Assembly (NCBI GenBank): GCA_036559705.1
Contig: DATBSP010000161.1
Span: forward strand, 1-5,512
Length of the DNA stretch: 5,512 bases
DNA from: Hyphomicrobium_A sp036559705
GTDB taxonomy: Bacteria; Pseudomonadota; Alphaproteobacteria; Rhizobiales; Hyphomicrobiaceae
Direction: 5' to 3'
Below, in pieces: positions 1-5,078 of the stretch. The notes beneath the pieces are model-generated. The model saw only the letters and a list, made by a program, of their open reading frames with translations, made no database searches and was not told the origin of the DNA. Within the stretch, counting starts at the first letter, position 1. Each line of letters opens with the position of its first letter. The position numbers were made by a program, and so were the translations under genes.

Positions 1-70
1 CCTGTTCCAGAGCTTCATCAGCGACAACGGCGGCAACCCGAAAGCGCTCGTCGTCGCCCTGAACCGCTAG
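1..70 (+). CDS. 3' end of an unidentified gene (partial)
   Basis: The reading frame that begins at base 2 stays open for 22 codons and ends with TAG at 68-70. The visible tail begins LFQSFISDNGG and ends ALVVALNR. This is too short to assign a family, and I do not recognise it. The codons are GC-rich at the third position, like the neighbouring genes, which supports real coding. The rest of the gene lies left of the window. No convincing T-tailed hairpin follows the stop, and about 115 bases separate it from the next gene. Confidence 0.55.
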   Translation, partial: LFQSFISDNGGNPKALVVALNR

Positions 71-173
71 CTCCGGCTTCGCTTAGAAGGGCTAAGGCAG
101 CTGCGGACGCTTGCCCGCGGCACGCCGATGTGGCCAACTCGCGGGCGCCGGACAAGCCTAGCAACGATCCGGC

Positions 174-178
174 AGGAG
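174..178 (+). promoter_or_regulatory. Ribosome binding site AGGAG
   Basis: AGGAG lies seven bases before the ATG at 186. This is strong support that the following 42-codon frame is a real gene even though it is short. Confidence 0.7.
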
Positions 179-185
179 CCCACCC

Positions 186-314
186 ATGGACGCCAAAACG
201 CTTCTCATCGCCGTGCTGGCTGTCTCAGTCATAGTGCTCGGCTATTTCTATTACGAGCACTCCAAACACGGCCTTGTCATCGACACCCCTGCCGTGAAGA
301 TCGAGGCGAAGTAA
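186..314 (+). CDS. Small single-span membrane protein, 42 aa
   Basis: The protein starts MDAKTLLIAVLAVSVIVLGY. After a short polar head (MDAK) comes one hydrophobic stretch at about residues 5-22, an aromatic interface (FYYEH), and then a polar tail ending in VKIEAK. The expected form is a small inner-membrane protein with one helix; the side on which the tail lies cannot be told from so few charges. A well-placed AGGAG supports the ATG at 186, and TAA at 312-314 ends the frame. There is no recognisable domain and no known function. It stands alone on its strand: the gene to the left ends 115 bases upstream, and the gene to the right is convergent on the minus strand. Many Rhizobiales genomes carry short proteins of this shape (family knowledge), but I cannot name a family. 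Confidence 0.7.
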   Translation: MDAKTLLIAVLAVSVIVLGYFYYEHSKHGLVIDTPAVKIEAK

Positions 315-341
315 GCGCCCACACGGTCGCTTACGAACACC

Positions 342-368
342 AGCGCTCGCGCCGTCCGCGCGGGCGCT
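342..368. terminator. Inverted repeat between convergent genes, terminator-like
   Basis: AGCGCTCGCG at 342-351 pairs with CGCGGGCGCT at 359-368. The one non-Watson-Crick position (347/363) is a G-U wobble in plus-strand RNA. C352 and G358 extend the stem to 11 pairs around a five-base loop. It begins 28 bases after the stop of the 42-aa gene and overlaps the stop codon of the convergent Pr6Pr-like gene (367-369), so it could end transcripts from both sides. Neither side has a proper T-run, so intrinsic termination is uncertain. A Rho-dependent site or an RNA-stabilising hairpin is equally possible. Confidence 0.45.
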
Positions 369-1002
369 ATGTCGTGGGGCCGATGCGCTGCTCGATCGCG
401 CGACCGACGCCGACCAGCGCCACCTCGAGGGCAAGGAACACCAGCACCAATCCGGCGATGTTGGCCAGCGCGCGCGGGTAGCCAAGTTCGACGACGTCGA
501 CGAACGGATACGGGTACCAGCCGGTCGCGGCGCCGTGGGCCAGCGTCCAGGCGAGGTAGACGAGCGGAAAGCCCATGGCGCCGAGGCCGACGCGCCAATT
601 CAATTCCCGCTTGGGCACGAAAGCCAGCCAGTCGAGCACGAACAGCGGCGGCGTCACATAGTGCAGCATTTGTTCGAAGAACAACGGCCAGCCCTGCCGC
701 TGGCTGACATCCCGCAGCAGCAGGTAATAAACCACGCCGACCATGATGATGTAGCCGGTGACCGCCGTACGTACCGATGGGCGCGCGAGGAACTTCCCGG
801 CCCACGATTGCGGTGCAATGACCGGCACGAGCAGCGTTGCTGCCGCCAGCACGTTTGTGAGAATCGTAAAGAAGGAAAAGAACTTCAGCGACGAAGCCGC
901 CATGACGCCCGCGGTCTCCTCGCGCACCAGCAGCCAGTACTGCATCCCGACGGCAAGGGCGATGAAGGCGCCGGCGGCGGCGCGGTAGATCGTCTTGAGC
1001 AT
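367..1002 (-). CDS. Pr6Pr family integral membrane protein
   Basis: This is a 211-residue polytopic membrane protein. Six hydrophobic segments are visible at roughly residues 8-27, 38-62, 80-98, 115-130, 139-158 and 181-200. Useful landmarks are KFFSFFTILTN near 40-50, the HYVTPPLFVLDW motif near 114-125, and WYPYPFVDV near 162-170. This pattern of six helices with FFTI.TN, a central H-Y-x-x-P-x-x-x-x-x-D and a Y-P-Y/F motif matches the uncharacterised Pr6Pr membrane family, at about its usual length. The biochemical role of the family is unknown to me; the fold looks related to the FAR-17a/AIG1-like six-helix proteins, but that is inference. The start at 1002 gives a sensible short N-terminus (MLKTIYR) before helix 1 and has a GGAGAGG just upstream, though closer to the ATG than ideal. 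The next minus-strand gene lies 68 bases upstream and could be co-transcribed. Confidence 0.85.
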   Translation of the reverse strand: MLKTIYRAAAGAFIALAVGMQYWLLVREETAGVMAASSLKFFSFFTILTNVLAAATLLVPVIAPQSWAGKFLARPSVRTAVTGYIIMVGVVYYLLLRDVSQRQGWPLFFEQMLHYVTPPLFVLDWLAFVPKRELNWRVGLGAMGFPLVYLAWTLAHGAATGWYPYPFVDVVELGYPRALANIAGLVLVFLALEVALVGVGRAIEQRIGPTT

Positions 1003-1070
1003 CCTCTCCGACTAGAGGCTGCGGCGACGCTGGGCAAGCGGCTCGTTCAACACGAATGCTGTCGGCCCGA

Positions 1071-1262
1071 TCAGATGCCCTCGGGATTGTGGGCGTCGCG
1101 CTTGCGCTCGATCATGTGGCCATCGACACGCTCGTTGCCCCGCTGCGGCTCGGCGAGTTCCTCGGCCGTCACGGTCGCCTCGTTGCGCTTACGCTTGGGC
1201 GCACCTTCGCCGCGCGTCTCGCGGGCGAGCGGGCTCTTGGGCGGTTCCTTGCGGTCGGCCAT
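1071..1262 (-). CDS. Small highly charged protein, 63 aa
   Basis: The minus-strand frame starts at ATG 1262 (MADRKEPPKS) and ends in TGA at 1071-1073. The start is fixed by AAGGAG (1269-1274 on the plus strand) with a six-base spacer, which favours it over the longer open frame reaching 1466 that would run into the HAD gene. About half the residues are K, R, E or D, including an APKRKRNEAT block and an AEELAEPQRGNERVDGH stretch. There are no Cys or Trp residues, no hydrophobic segment and no signal peptide, so a cytoplasmic and largely disordered protein is expected. No function can be assigned. It is divergent from the HAD gene, with 96 bases between them, and upstream of the Pr6Pr-like gene on the same strand. 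Confidence 0.68.
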   Translation of the reverse strand: MADRKEPPKSPLARETRGEGAPKRKRNEATVTAEELAEPQRGNERVDGHMIERKRDAHNPEGI

Positions 1263-1268
1263 GACGGT

Positions 1269-1274
1269 CTCCTT
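1269..1274 (-). promoter_or_regulatory. Ribosome binding site AAGGAG
   Basis: CTCCTT on the plus strand reads AAGGAG on the minus strand, six bases from the ATG at 1262. It decides the start of the 63-residue protein and rules out the longer antisense frame. Confidence 0.7.
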
Positions 1275-1358
1275 GCCTAACTTCTTGGCATCTGCGGTCA
1301 CAGAACGTATGGAGACGCCCTCCAGTTCATCCCTTCTTTCCACCATGTTACCGAACCC

Positions 1359-2240
1359 ATGACCCGCCACTTGCCGCATCCTCCCATACTGGCCCACGCC
1401 GCCGCGCTGTTGTCGGGCTACGACGTCATGTTCTGCGACGTGTGGGGAGTGCTCCACGATGGCCATCGCGGCTTCGCACCGGCATGCGATGCGCTGCTCC
1501 AGTTTCGCGCCCGCGGCGGCACGGTAATCCTCGTCTCCAACGCGCCGGTGCCGGGCGAACGCGTTGGCGCCATGCTCGACGCGCGCGGCGTGCCGCGCGA
1601 AGCCTACGACGGTATCATCGCCTCGGGTGAGATCGCGCTACGCCACATCGCTCAGAAGGGATATCGGCGCATCTACTGCATTGGCCCGGGCGAGCGGGAT
1701 GCGGCGACATTCTCTCGGCTTACCGCCGAGCGCGTGGCGGCCATCGATGAGGCCGACGCCGTCCTGTGCACGGGCCTCAACGATGACGTCAACGAGACGG
1801 CCGACGACTATCGCCCGCTGCTCGAGCAGGCACGCGCGCGCAATCTGTCGTTCGTCTGTGCCAATCCGGATCTCGTCGTCGACGTGGGCGGCAAGCAGTT
1901 CCTCTGTGCCGGCGCCATTGCCGACCTCTATGAGCGCATGGACGGGCCGGTGTTTTGGGCCGGAAAGCCACACATCAACGCCTACGAGGCGGCGCGAGCT
2001 GTGGCCGAGCGGGTGCGAGGCGCCCCCGTGGCGCGGGCACGCATCATTGCCGTCGGCGATAGTTTGCGTACCGACCTTAAGGGCGCGGAAGCGGCTGGAA
2101 TCGATGCCATATTCGTCGCTTCCGGCATTCACCGCGGCGAGACCATGGGCTCCGGCAAATTGAGCGCGGAGAACCTTGCGCGGCTGTTTGCACCGCCGGC
2201 GCCGCCGGCCATCGCCATGATGGAGCGGCTCGCCTGGTGA
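1359..2240 (+). CDS. TIGR01459-type HAD superfamily class IIA hydrolase
   Basis: This 293-residue cytoplasmic protein has all four HAD motifs. Motif I is DVWGVLHDG at 27-35, with Asp27 as the expected nucleophile. Motif II is VSNAP with Ser60. Motif III is AGKP with Lys203, and motif IV is GDSLRTDL at 233-240 with Asp234 and Asp239. The region between motifs II and III is the C2a cap of the NagD-like class IIA, whose members remove phosphate from small molecules such as nucleotides and sugar phosphates. The second motif I Asp, normally the general acid/base, is Trp29; a D-x-W-G motif is, from memory, typical of the TIGR01459 branch found mainly in alphaproteobacteria. The substrate is unknown. 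No clear Shine-Dalgarno precedes the ATG at 1359, but the N-terminus PPILAHAAALLSGYD fits the family. In many Rhizobiales this gene neighbours ribF (recollection); ribF is not next to it here. Confidence 0.92.
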   Translation: MTRHLPHPPILAHAAALLSGYDVMFCDVWGVLHDGHRGFAPACDALLQFRARGGTVILVSNAPVPGERVGAMLDARGVPREAYDGIIASGEIALRHIAQKGYRRIYCIGPGERDAATFSRLTAERVAAIDEADAVLCTGLNDDVNETADDYRPLLEQARARNLSFVCANPDLVVDVGGKQFLCAGAIADLYERMDGPVFWAGKPHINAYEAARAVAERVRGAPVARARIIAVGDSLRTDLKGAEAAGIDAIFVASGIHRGETMGSGKLSAENLARLFAPPAPPAIAMMERLAW

Positions 2241-2251
2241 GTACGCGCCCG

Positions 2252-2280
2252 TTGCGGCGCGAATGGGCAGCGTCTAGACT
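2252..2280 (+). promoter_or_regulatory. Putative sigma-70-type promoter for the 111-aa exported protein
   Basis: TTGCGG at 2252-2257 and TAGACT at 2275-2280 are separated by 17 bases, matching the housekeeping promoter layout (TTGACA-17-TATAAT) at three and four of six positions. Transcription from about 2287 would leave a short leader of roughly 25 bases before the ATG at 2312. This was judged by eye; GC-rich DNA gives such matches by chance. Confidence 0.4.
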
Positions 2281-2311
2281 TTCCCCGCCGTCACGGTTGG
2301 GGGAGACGATC

Positions 2312-2647
2312 ATGCGCTGCGTTCTTGCTTCGGCAATTCTTGCCGCCGCTACACTGGCGGCTTCGACGGGTGCCTTCGCTGACGACACGGGCTTTGCCTA
2401 CTCGCACAATCTGCGCAAGGAAGGCGGACGGCTGTGCATGTCGGATCACTATCATTCCGGTTCCGGCTCGGGCCGCAGCAAACCTGGGGCCCAAGCCGCC
2501 GCCGCGCGCTCGTGGGCCGACTTCACCAACTTCGAGTACGGCAGTGCCTGGGCTCGCTGGTCGGCCGCCCGCAGCAAGTCGGTGCGCTACACCAAGGATG
2601 CCTCCGGCTGGAGCGCCGACGTCGACGCGCGTCCCTGTCGCGGCTAA
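2312..2647 (+). CDS. Exported Trp-rich small protein, 111 aa, conserved hypothetical type
   Basis: The N-terminus MRCVLASAILAAATLAASTG followed by AFA-DD is a clear Sec signal peptide, with signal peptidase I cleavage after Ala23. The mature protein of about 88 residues should be periplasmic. It has two Cys (42 in RLCMSDHYH and 109 in ARPCR), placed to form one disulfide linking the two ends. Between them lie a Gly/Ser-rich linker (49-57) and an AAARSWADFTNFEYGSAWARW block (63-83) with Trp68, Trp80 and Trp83. I recall similar Cys-Met-Ser-Asp-His, SWADFT and ARPC elements in small hypothetical exported proteins of Rhizobiales, sometimes in several copies per genome; the function is unknown. 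The frame is open from a GTG at 2237 overlapping the HAD stop, but GGGGGAG at 2299-2305 and the signal peptide favour 2312. Confidence 0.8.
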   Translation: MRCVLASAILAAATLAASTGAFADDTGFAYSHNLRKEGGRLCMSDHYHSGSGSGRSKPGAQAAAARSWADFTNFEYGSAWARWSAARSKSVRYTKDASGWSADVDARPCRG

Positions 2648-2877
2648 AGGGTTGCCGGCGCCGGCCAATTCCGGCCCGTTTACGATGTGGTTACCTTAAC
2701 GGTCCATCCTCTCCGGCAGGACGCCTAACCCCCGTCTGTCGTCACAACACCTATTCAAGCGCTCTTCACGCTGCAAACCGCGTGCGCCCGCGTATCCGCG
2801 GGAACAGCCTCGTGCGCGCCCGTCAGTTACGTTCGCGGTTAGGACGTTAAGAGCGTCGAACTGGAAAACCAAAGGCA
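2648..2877. other. Intergenic region with GC-rich inverted repeats
   Basis: These 230 bases hold no convincing gene. Just after the stop of the 111-aa gene is a perfect 12-base palindrome (GCCGGCGCCGGC, 2654-2665). It overlaps a small hairpin, GCCGG-CCAATT-CCGGC (2660-2675), which could act as a weak terminator but lacks a T-run. Further on, CCCGCG-TATC-CGCGGG (2787-2802) is a perfect six-pair hairpin about 85 bases before the next start, in the leader or promoter of the Cys-rich protein. I see no reliable -35/-10 pair for that gene. Confidence 0.35.
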
Positions 2878-2886
2878 ATGATCGCA

Positions 2887-3180
2887 ATGTCTCTCGGATT
2901 TAAGTCCCACGCGTGCCGTGCTGCGCTCATCACTGCGGCCGGTCTCGGCGCGGCCGTTCTCCTCGCCTCGCAAGCCGGCGCTGTCAGCCCGCAAGTGCGC
3001 AACGCCTGCGCCGGCGACTACCTCAGCCACTGCAGCGCCTACCAGCCGGAAAGCGCTCAGACTCGCAAGTGCATGCGCGCCGTCGGCTACAAGCTGTCGA
3101 AGGGTTGCATCTCCGCTCTCGTCGCCGCCGGCGAGGTTTCCAAGGCCGAGATCGCCCGTCGCTCCGCCAGCCGCCGCTGA
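2887..3180 (+). CDS. Exported protein with one GLG1-type cysteine-rich repeat, 97 aa
   Basis: A signal peptide (hydrophobic core about residues 12-28, ASQAGA-V cleavage near 32) precedes a mature domain with four Cys at 41, 49, 62 and 74, spaced CX7CX12CX11C. That spacing and the flanking pattern (C-A-G-D-Y-L-S-H-C, then KCM, then KLSKGC) match one copy of the cysteine-rich repeat first seen in the Golgi protein GLG1 (PF00839). Bacterial members are exported and presumably form two disulfides; their role is unknown. The tail (AEIARRSASRR) is basic. An in-frame ATG also exists at 2878, but AAAGG at 2871-2875 is only two bases from it and eleven from 2887, so 2887 is preferred; the choice is not certain. 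The gene is monocistronic on present evidence, bounded by a strong terminator. Confidence 0.8.
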   Translation: MSLGFKSHACRAALITAAGLGAAVLLASQAGAVSPQVRNACAGDYLSHCSAYQPESAQTRKCMRAVGYKLSKGCISALVAAGEVSKAEIARRSASRR

Positions 3181-3199
3181 TCTTCGCGCAAAAGATTGG

Positions 3200-3239
3200 A
3201 AGGCCGCGAGTCCGCAAGGGCGCGCGGCCTTTCTTTTTT
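3200..3239 (+). terminator. Intrinsic terminator
   Basis: AAGGCCGCG (3200-3208) pairs perfectly with CGCGGCCTT (3223-3231) to give a nine-pair GC-rich stem with a 14-base loop. It is followed directly by T, C and six T (3232-3239). It starts 20 bases after the stop of the Cys-rich protein gene and should end that transcript, separating it from the genes that follow. Confidence 0.9.
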
Positions 3240-3295
3240 GGCAAGGGCCACCTGCGAAAATTAACCAGACGTAAAGCGACTCAGCGCTGGCTGAC

Positions 3296-3338
3296 GGGAC
3301 GACATGTCGGCGCGTGCACACGTGCATGTCGGGACGAC
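3296..3338. repeat. Nested direct and inverted repeats upstream of the 50-aa gene
   Basis: GGGACGAC occurs at 3296-3303 and 3331-3338. CATGTCGG occurs at 3303-3310 and 3325-3332, exactly 22 bases apart (two helical turns). GACATG (3301-3306) and CATGTC (3325-3330) are also inverted with respect to each other. The centre holds the palindromes GTGCAC (3314-3319) and CACGTG (3319-3324). The block sits 22 bases before the ATG at 3360 and could be an operator or a structured leader; this is inference from symmetry only. Confidence 0.4.
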
Positions 3339-3359
3339 TTTTCGCGGGAAGAGGTCGGC

Positions 3360-3512
3360 ATGACCAGGCTGCTCTACGACATCGACGATTATCTCGAAGA
3401 CGCCCCGCACACCGGGCGGGTTCCCGGGTGGATACGCCGGATCTTGCGCTCGATTGGCCGCACAGTGGGCGAGACGGGCGACCTAATCGCCCGGGCTCGC
3501 GCCGGGTTCTAG
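3360..3512 (+). CDS. Small orphan protein, 50 aa
   Basis: The ATG at 3360 is preceded by GGAAGAGG (3347-3354) with a five-base spacer, and the frame ends in TAG at 3510-3512. The protein begins with an acidic, aromatic segment (MTRLLYDIDDYLEDAP). It continues through VPGWIRRILRSIGRTVGE, which could form a basic amphipathic helix, and ends DLIARARAGF. There is no signal peptide, Cys or transmembrane segment, and no family is recognised. The acidic-head, amphipathic-helix layout could bind a membrane surface or a protein partner, which is inference. It is isolated by the terminator to the left and lies 110 bases before the operon on the right, so it may have its own promoter. Confidence 0.65.
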   Translation: MTRLLYDIDDYLEDAPHTGRVPGWIRRILRSIGRTVGETGDLIARARAGF

Positions 3513-3613
3513 TCCCCTGACGCCGTTGCCGATAACCAGCACTGTTTGTCGCTATTCCAGGCGGTAGCAGTCCGCCCCCCGACCTGCTAATGAGCGCTCC
3601 AACCGCAAGCATC

Positions 3614-3617
3614 GGAG
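3614..3617 (+). promoter_or_regulatory. Ribosome binding site GGAG deciding the SnoaL start
   Basis: GGAG lies five bases before the ATG at 3623. The upstream in-frame ATG at 3590 has no purine-rich site before it, so 3623 is the better start. Confidence 0.6.
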
Positions 3618-3622
3618 CCACA

Positions 3623-4051
3623 ATGAGCGACGCCGAAAGCAAAGCGCGGAGCGACACCGCCGCTCTCATCCGCCGCTACTACGATGCCTTCAACTCGGGC
3701 GACAGCGCCGGGATGATCGCCTGTCTTACCGATGACGTCATCCACGACGTCAATCAGGGCGAGCGGCGCAACGGCCTCGACAAGTTCAAGGCCTTCAATG
3801 CGCGTATGGATCACCACTACAAAGAGAAGCTCGAGAACATCACGGTGATGGTGAGCAAGGACGGCATGCGCGCCGCCGCCGAGTTCAACGTCAACGGCGT
3901 TTACAAGGCCACCGACAGTGGCCTTCCGGAAGCCAAGGGCCAGACTTATATCTTGCCTGCCGGCACGTTCTTCGCCATCCGCGACGGCAAGATCGCCCGC
4001 GTCACCACCTATTACAACCTGACCGATTGGATCGCGCAGGTTTCCGGCTAG
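3623..4051 (+). CDS. Ketosteroid isomerase-related SnoaL/NTF2-fold protein
   Basis: The 142-residue protein has the alpha+beta cone layout of the SnoaL/NTF2 superfamily. The helical start is ALIRRYYDAFNSGD (14-27), followed by MIACLTDDVIHDVNQGERRNG (31-51), a strand rich in AAAEFNVNGVYKATD (84-98), and the closing PAGTFFAIRDGKIARVTTYYNL (112-133). The D-D-V-x-H-D-x-N-Q-G segment, G-Q-T-Y-x-L-P-A-G and the final Y-Y-N-L-x-D-W fit TIGR02096, the steroid delta-isomerase-related family, whose reaction is unknown; the name reflects fold, not proven isomerase activity. It is the first gene of the operon, with panD 25 bases downstream. A promoter should lie in 3513-3622, but the best candidate there (TTGCCG at 3526, then CTATTC at 3552) is badly spaced. 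Confidence 0.87.
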   Translation: MSDAESKARSDTAALIRRYYDAFNSGDSAGMIACLTDDVIHDVNQGERRNGLDKFKAFNARMDHHYKEKLENITVMVSKDGMRAAAEFNVNGVYKATDSGLPEAKGQTYILPAGTFFAIRDGKIARVTTYYNLTDWIAQVSG

Positions 4052-4076
4052 CCGGCTCTCAACAAGGTCAAGCGCA

Positions 4077-4451
4077 ATGCTCGTCACCATGCTGAGGTGC
4101 AAATTGCACCGGGCCACCGTCACCGAATGCGACCTGCACTACCAGGGGTCGTTGAAGATCGACGGCGACCTCATCAAAGCCGCCGGCTTTCTGCCGAACG
4201 AGCACATCGAGGTCTACAACATCGATAACGGCGAGCGCTTCACGACGTACGTCATCGAAGGGCGCGCCGGCAGCGGCGTCATCGGCCTCAACGGTGCAGC
4301 GGCGCGCAAGGCCTGCCTCGGCGACCGCATCATCATCTGCTCGTACGCCGCGCTGGATATGGAAGAAGCCAAGACCCACAAGCCACGCATCGTCGTGCTG
4401 GGCGCTTCCAACAAGATCGACCGCATCACCGACAAGCCGACCGTCGAATAG
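4077..4451 (+). CDS. panD: Aspartate 1-decarboxylase (PanD) proenzyme
   Basis: PanD converts L-aspartate to beta-alanine and CO2 in the cytoplasm, feeding pantothenate and coenzyme A synthesis. The enzyme is a tetramer with a pyruvoyl cofactor made by self-cleavage at Gly24-Ser25. Aligned from memory with E. coli PanD, the sequence is collinear without gaps to residue 72. Lys9 and His11 (KLHR), Tyr22, the Gly24-Ser25 cleavage site (LHYQGS), Arg54, Thr57, Tyr58 (RFTTY) and Asn72 (NGAAAR) are all present, so the protein should mature and be active. Trp47 of E. coli is Tyr here, and residue 8 is Cys rather than Gly. At 124 residues it has normal length. AAGG (4064-4067) is nine bases before the ATG at 4077. 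It lies 25 bases after the SnoaL gene and 17 before the GNAT gene, not beside panB or panC in this window. Confidence 0.96.
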   Translation: MLVTMLRCKLHRATVTECDLHYQGSLKIDGDLIKAAGFLPNEHIEVYNIDNGERFTTYVIEGRAGSGVIGLNGAAARKACLGDRIIICSYAALDMEEAKTHKPRIVVLGASNKIDRITDKPTVE

Positions 4452-4468
4452 CCAGCCCGAGGTTCGCC

Positions 4469-5059
4469 ATGGCGTTGGACGTGAAATCGCTGACCGGCGA
4501 GGAGATCGGCTCGGTGCTGCCGGCTCTGGCGCGGCTGCGCATGGTCGTTTTCCGCGACTGGCCATATCTCTATGACGGCACACTGGAGTACGAGGAGACT
4601 TACCTCGCCAAGCTGGCGGCGGCACAGGGCGCCGTGTGCATCATAGCGCGAGACGACGATGAGATCGTCGGCGCATCGACAGCAGCGCCGATGATCGAGC
4701 ACGCCGACGAGTTCGCCGAGCCGTTTGAGCAGACGGGCTTCGACTTGAACAAGATTTTCTACTGCGGCGAATCCGTGCTGCTGAAGTCGCATCGCGGCCA
4801 CGGGCTCGGTCACGCCTTCTTCGACGGGCGTGAGGCGCACGCCAAGAGGCTCGGCGGCTTCACGCATTCGACCTTCTGCCGCGTCGTGCGTCCCGACGAC
4901 CATCCGCTGAAGCCGGCAGATTACGTACCGCTCGATGGCTTTTGGAAGAAGCGCGGCTACGCACCGGTCGACGGGCTCGTCGCCAACTATGCCTGGAAGG
5001 ACATCGACAAGGACGTCGAGACCGACCACGCCATGCAGTTCTGGATGAAGCCGCTGTGA
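4469..5059 (+). CDS. GNAT family N-acetyltransferase
   Basis: This 196-residue cytoplasmic protein is predicted to move an acetyl or other acyl group from acyl-CoA to an amine. The acyl-CoA pyrophosphate loop is R-G-H-G-L-G at 109-114 (SHRGHGLGHAFFDGREAHAK), matching the motif A consensus R/Q-x-x-G-x-G/A. It is preceded by the beta-4 strand FYCGESVLL (97-105) and followed by a long helix. The C-terminal part DDHPLKPADYVPLDGFWKKRGY (143-164) is typical of motif B, where residues near the thiol and amine meet. The N-terminal FRDWPYLYDGTLEYEETYLAK (28-48) is a form common in GNATs acting on small molecules. The substrate is unknown. GAGG (4459-4462) is six bases before the ATG. It lies 17 bases after panD and 19 before the nitrilase gene; the pair copies the order of GNAT-nitrilase fusion proteins. 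Confidence 0.9.
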   Translation: MALDVKSLTGEEIGSVLPALARLRMVVFRDWPYLYDGTLEYEETYLAKLAAAQGAVCIIARDDDEIVGASTAAPMIEHADEFAEPFEQTGFDLNKIFYCGESVLLKSHRGHGLGHAFFDGREAHAKRLGGFTHSTFCRVVRPDDHPLKPADYVPLDGFWKKRGYAPVDGLVANYAWKDIDKDVETDHAMQFWMKPL

Positions 5060-5078
5060 GCGGCCCGAAAGCGCCATC

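Noticed and set aside
251..805. 184-codon minus-strand frame
   Set aside because: It overlaps the Pr6Pr-like gene in another frame on the same strand and has an Arg/Ala/Pro-rich composition without motifs.
1285..1312. TTGGCA and GTATGG as a promoter for the HAD gene
   Set aside because: The spacer is 16 bases but the -10 match to TATAAT is poor, so I do not list it as a feature.
535..1362. 275-codon open frame on the plus strand
   Set aside because: It is antisense to the Pr6Pr-like membrane gene and the 63-aa gene; the composition is rich in Arg, Gln and His, as expected for a shadow of hydrophobic coding sequence.
2237..2311. GTG start overlapping the HAD stop as the start of the exported 111-aa protein
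   Set aside because: It would put 25 Arg/Pro/Ser-rich residues before an obvious signal peptide; the ATG at 2312 has a purine-rich site and begins the signal peptide directly.
3590..3622. ATG at 3590 as start of the SnoaL protein
   Set aside because: No ribosome binding site precedes it, while GGAG is well placed for the ATG at 3623; the extra 11 residues are not part of the fold.
2839..3669. 276-codon open frame on the minus strand
   Set aside because: It crosses the intrinsic terminator, the Cys-rich gene and the 50-aa gene, and its Arg/Ala/Gly-rich translation looks like a GC artefact.
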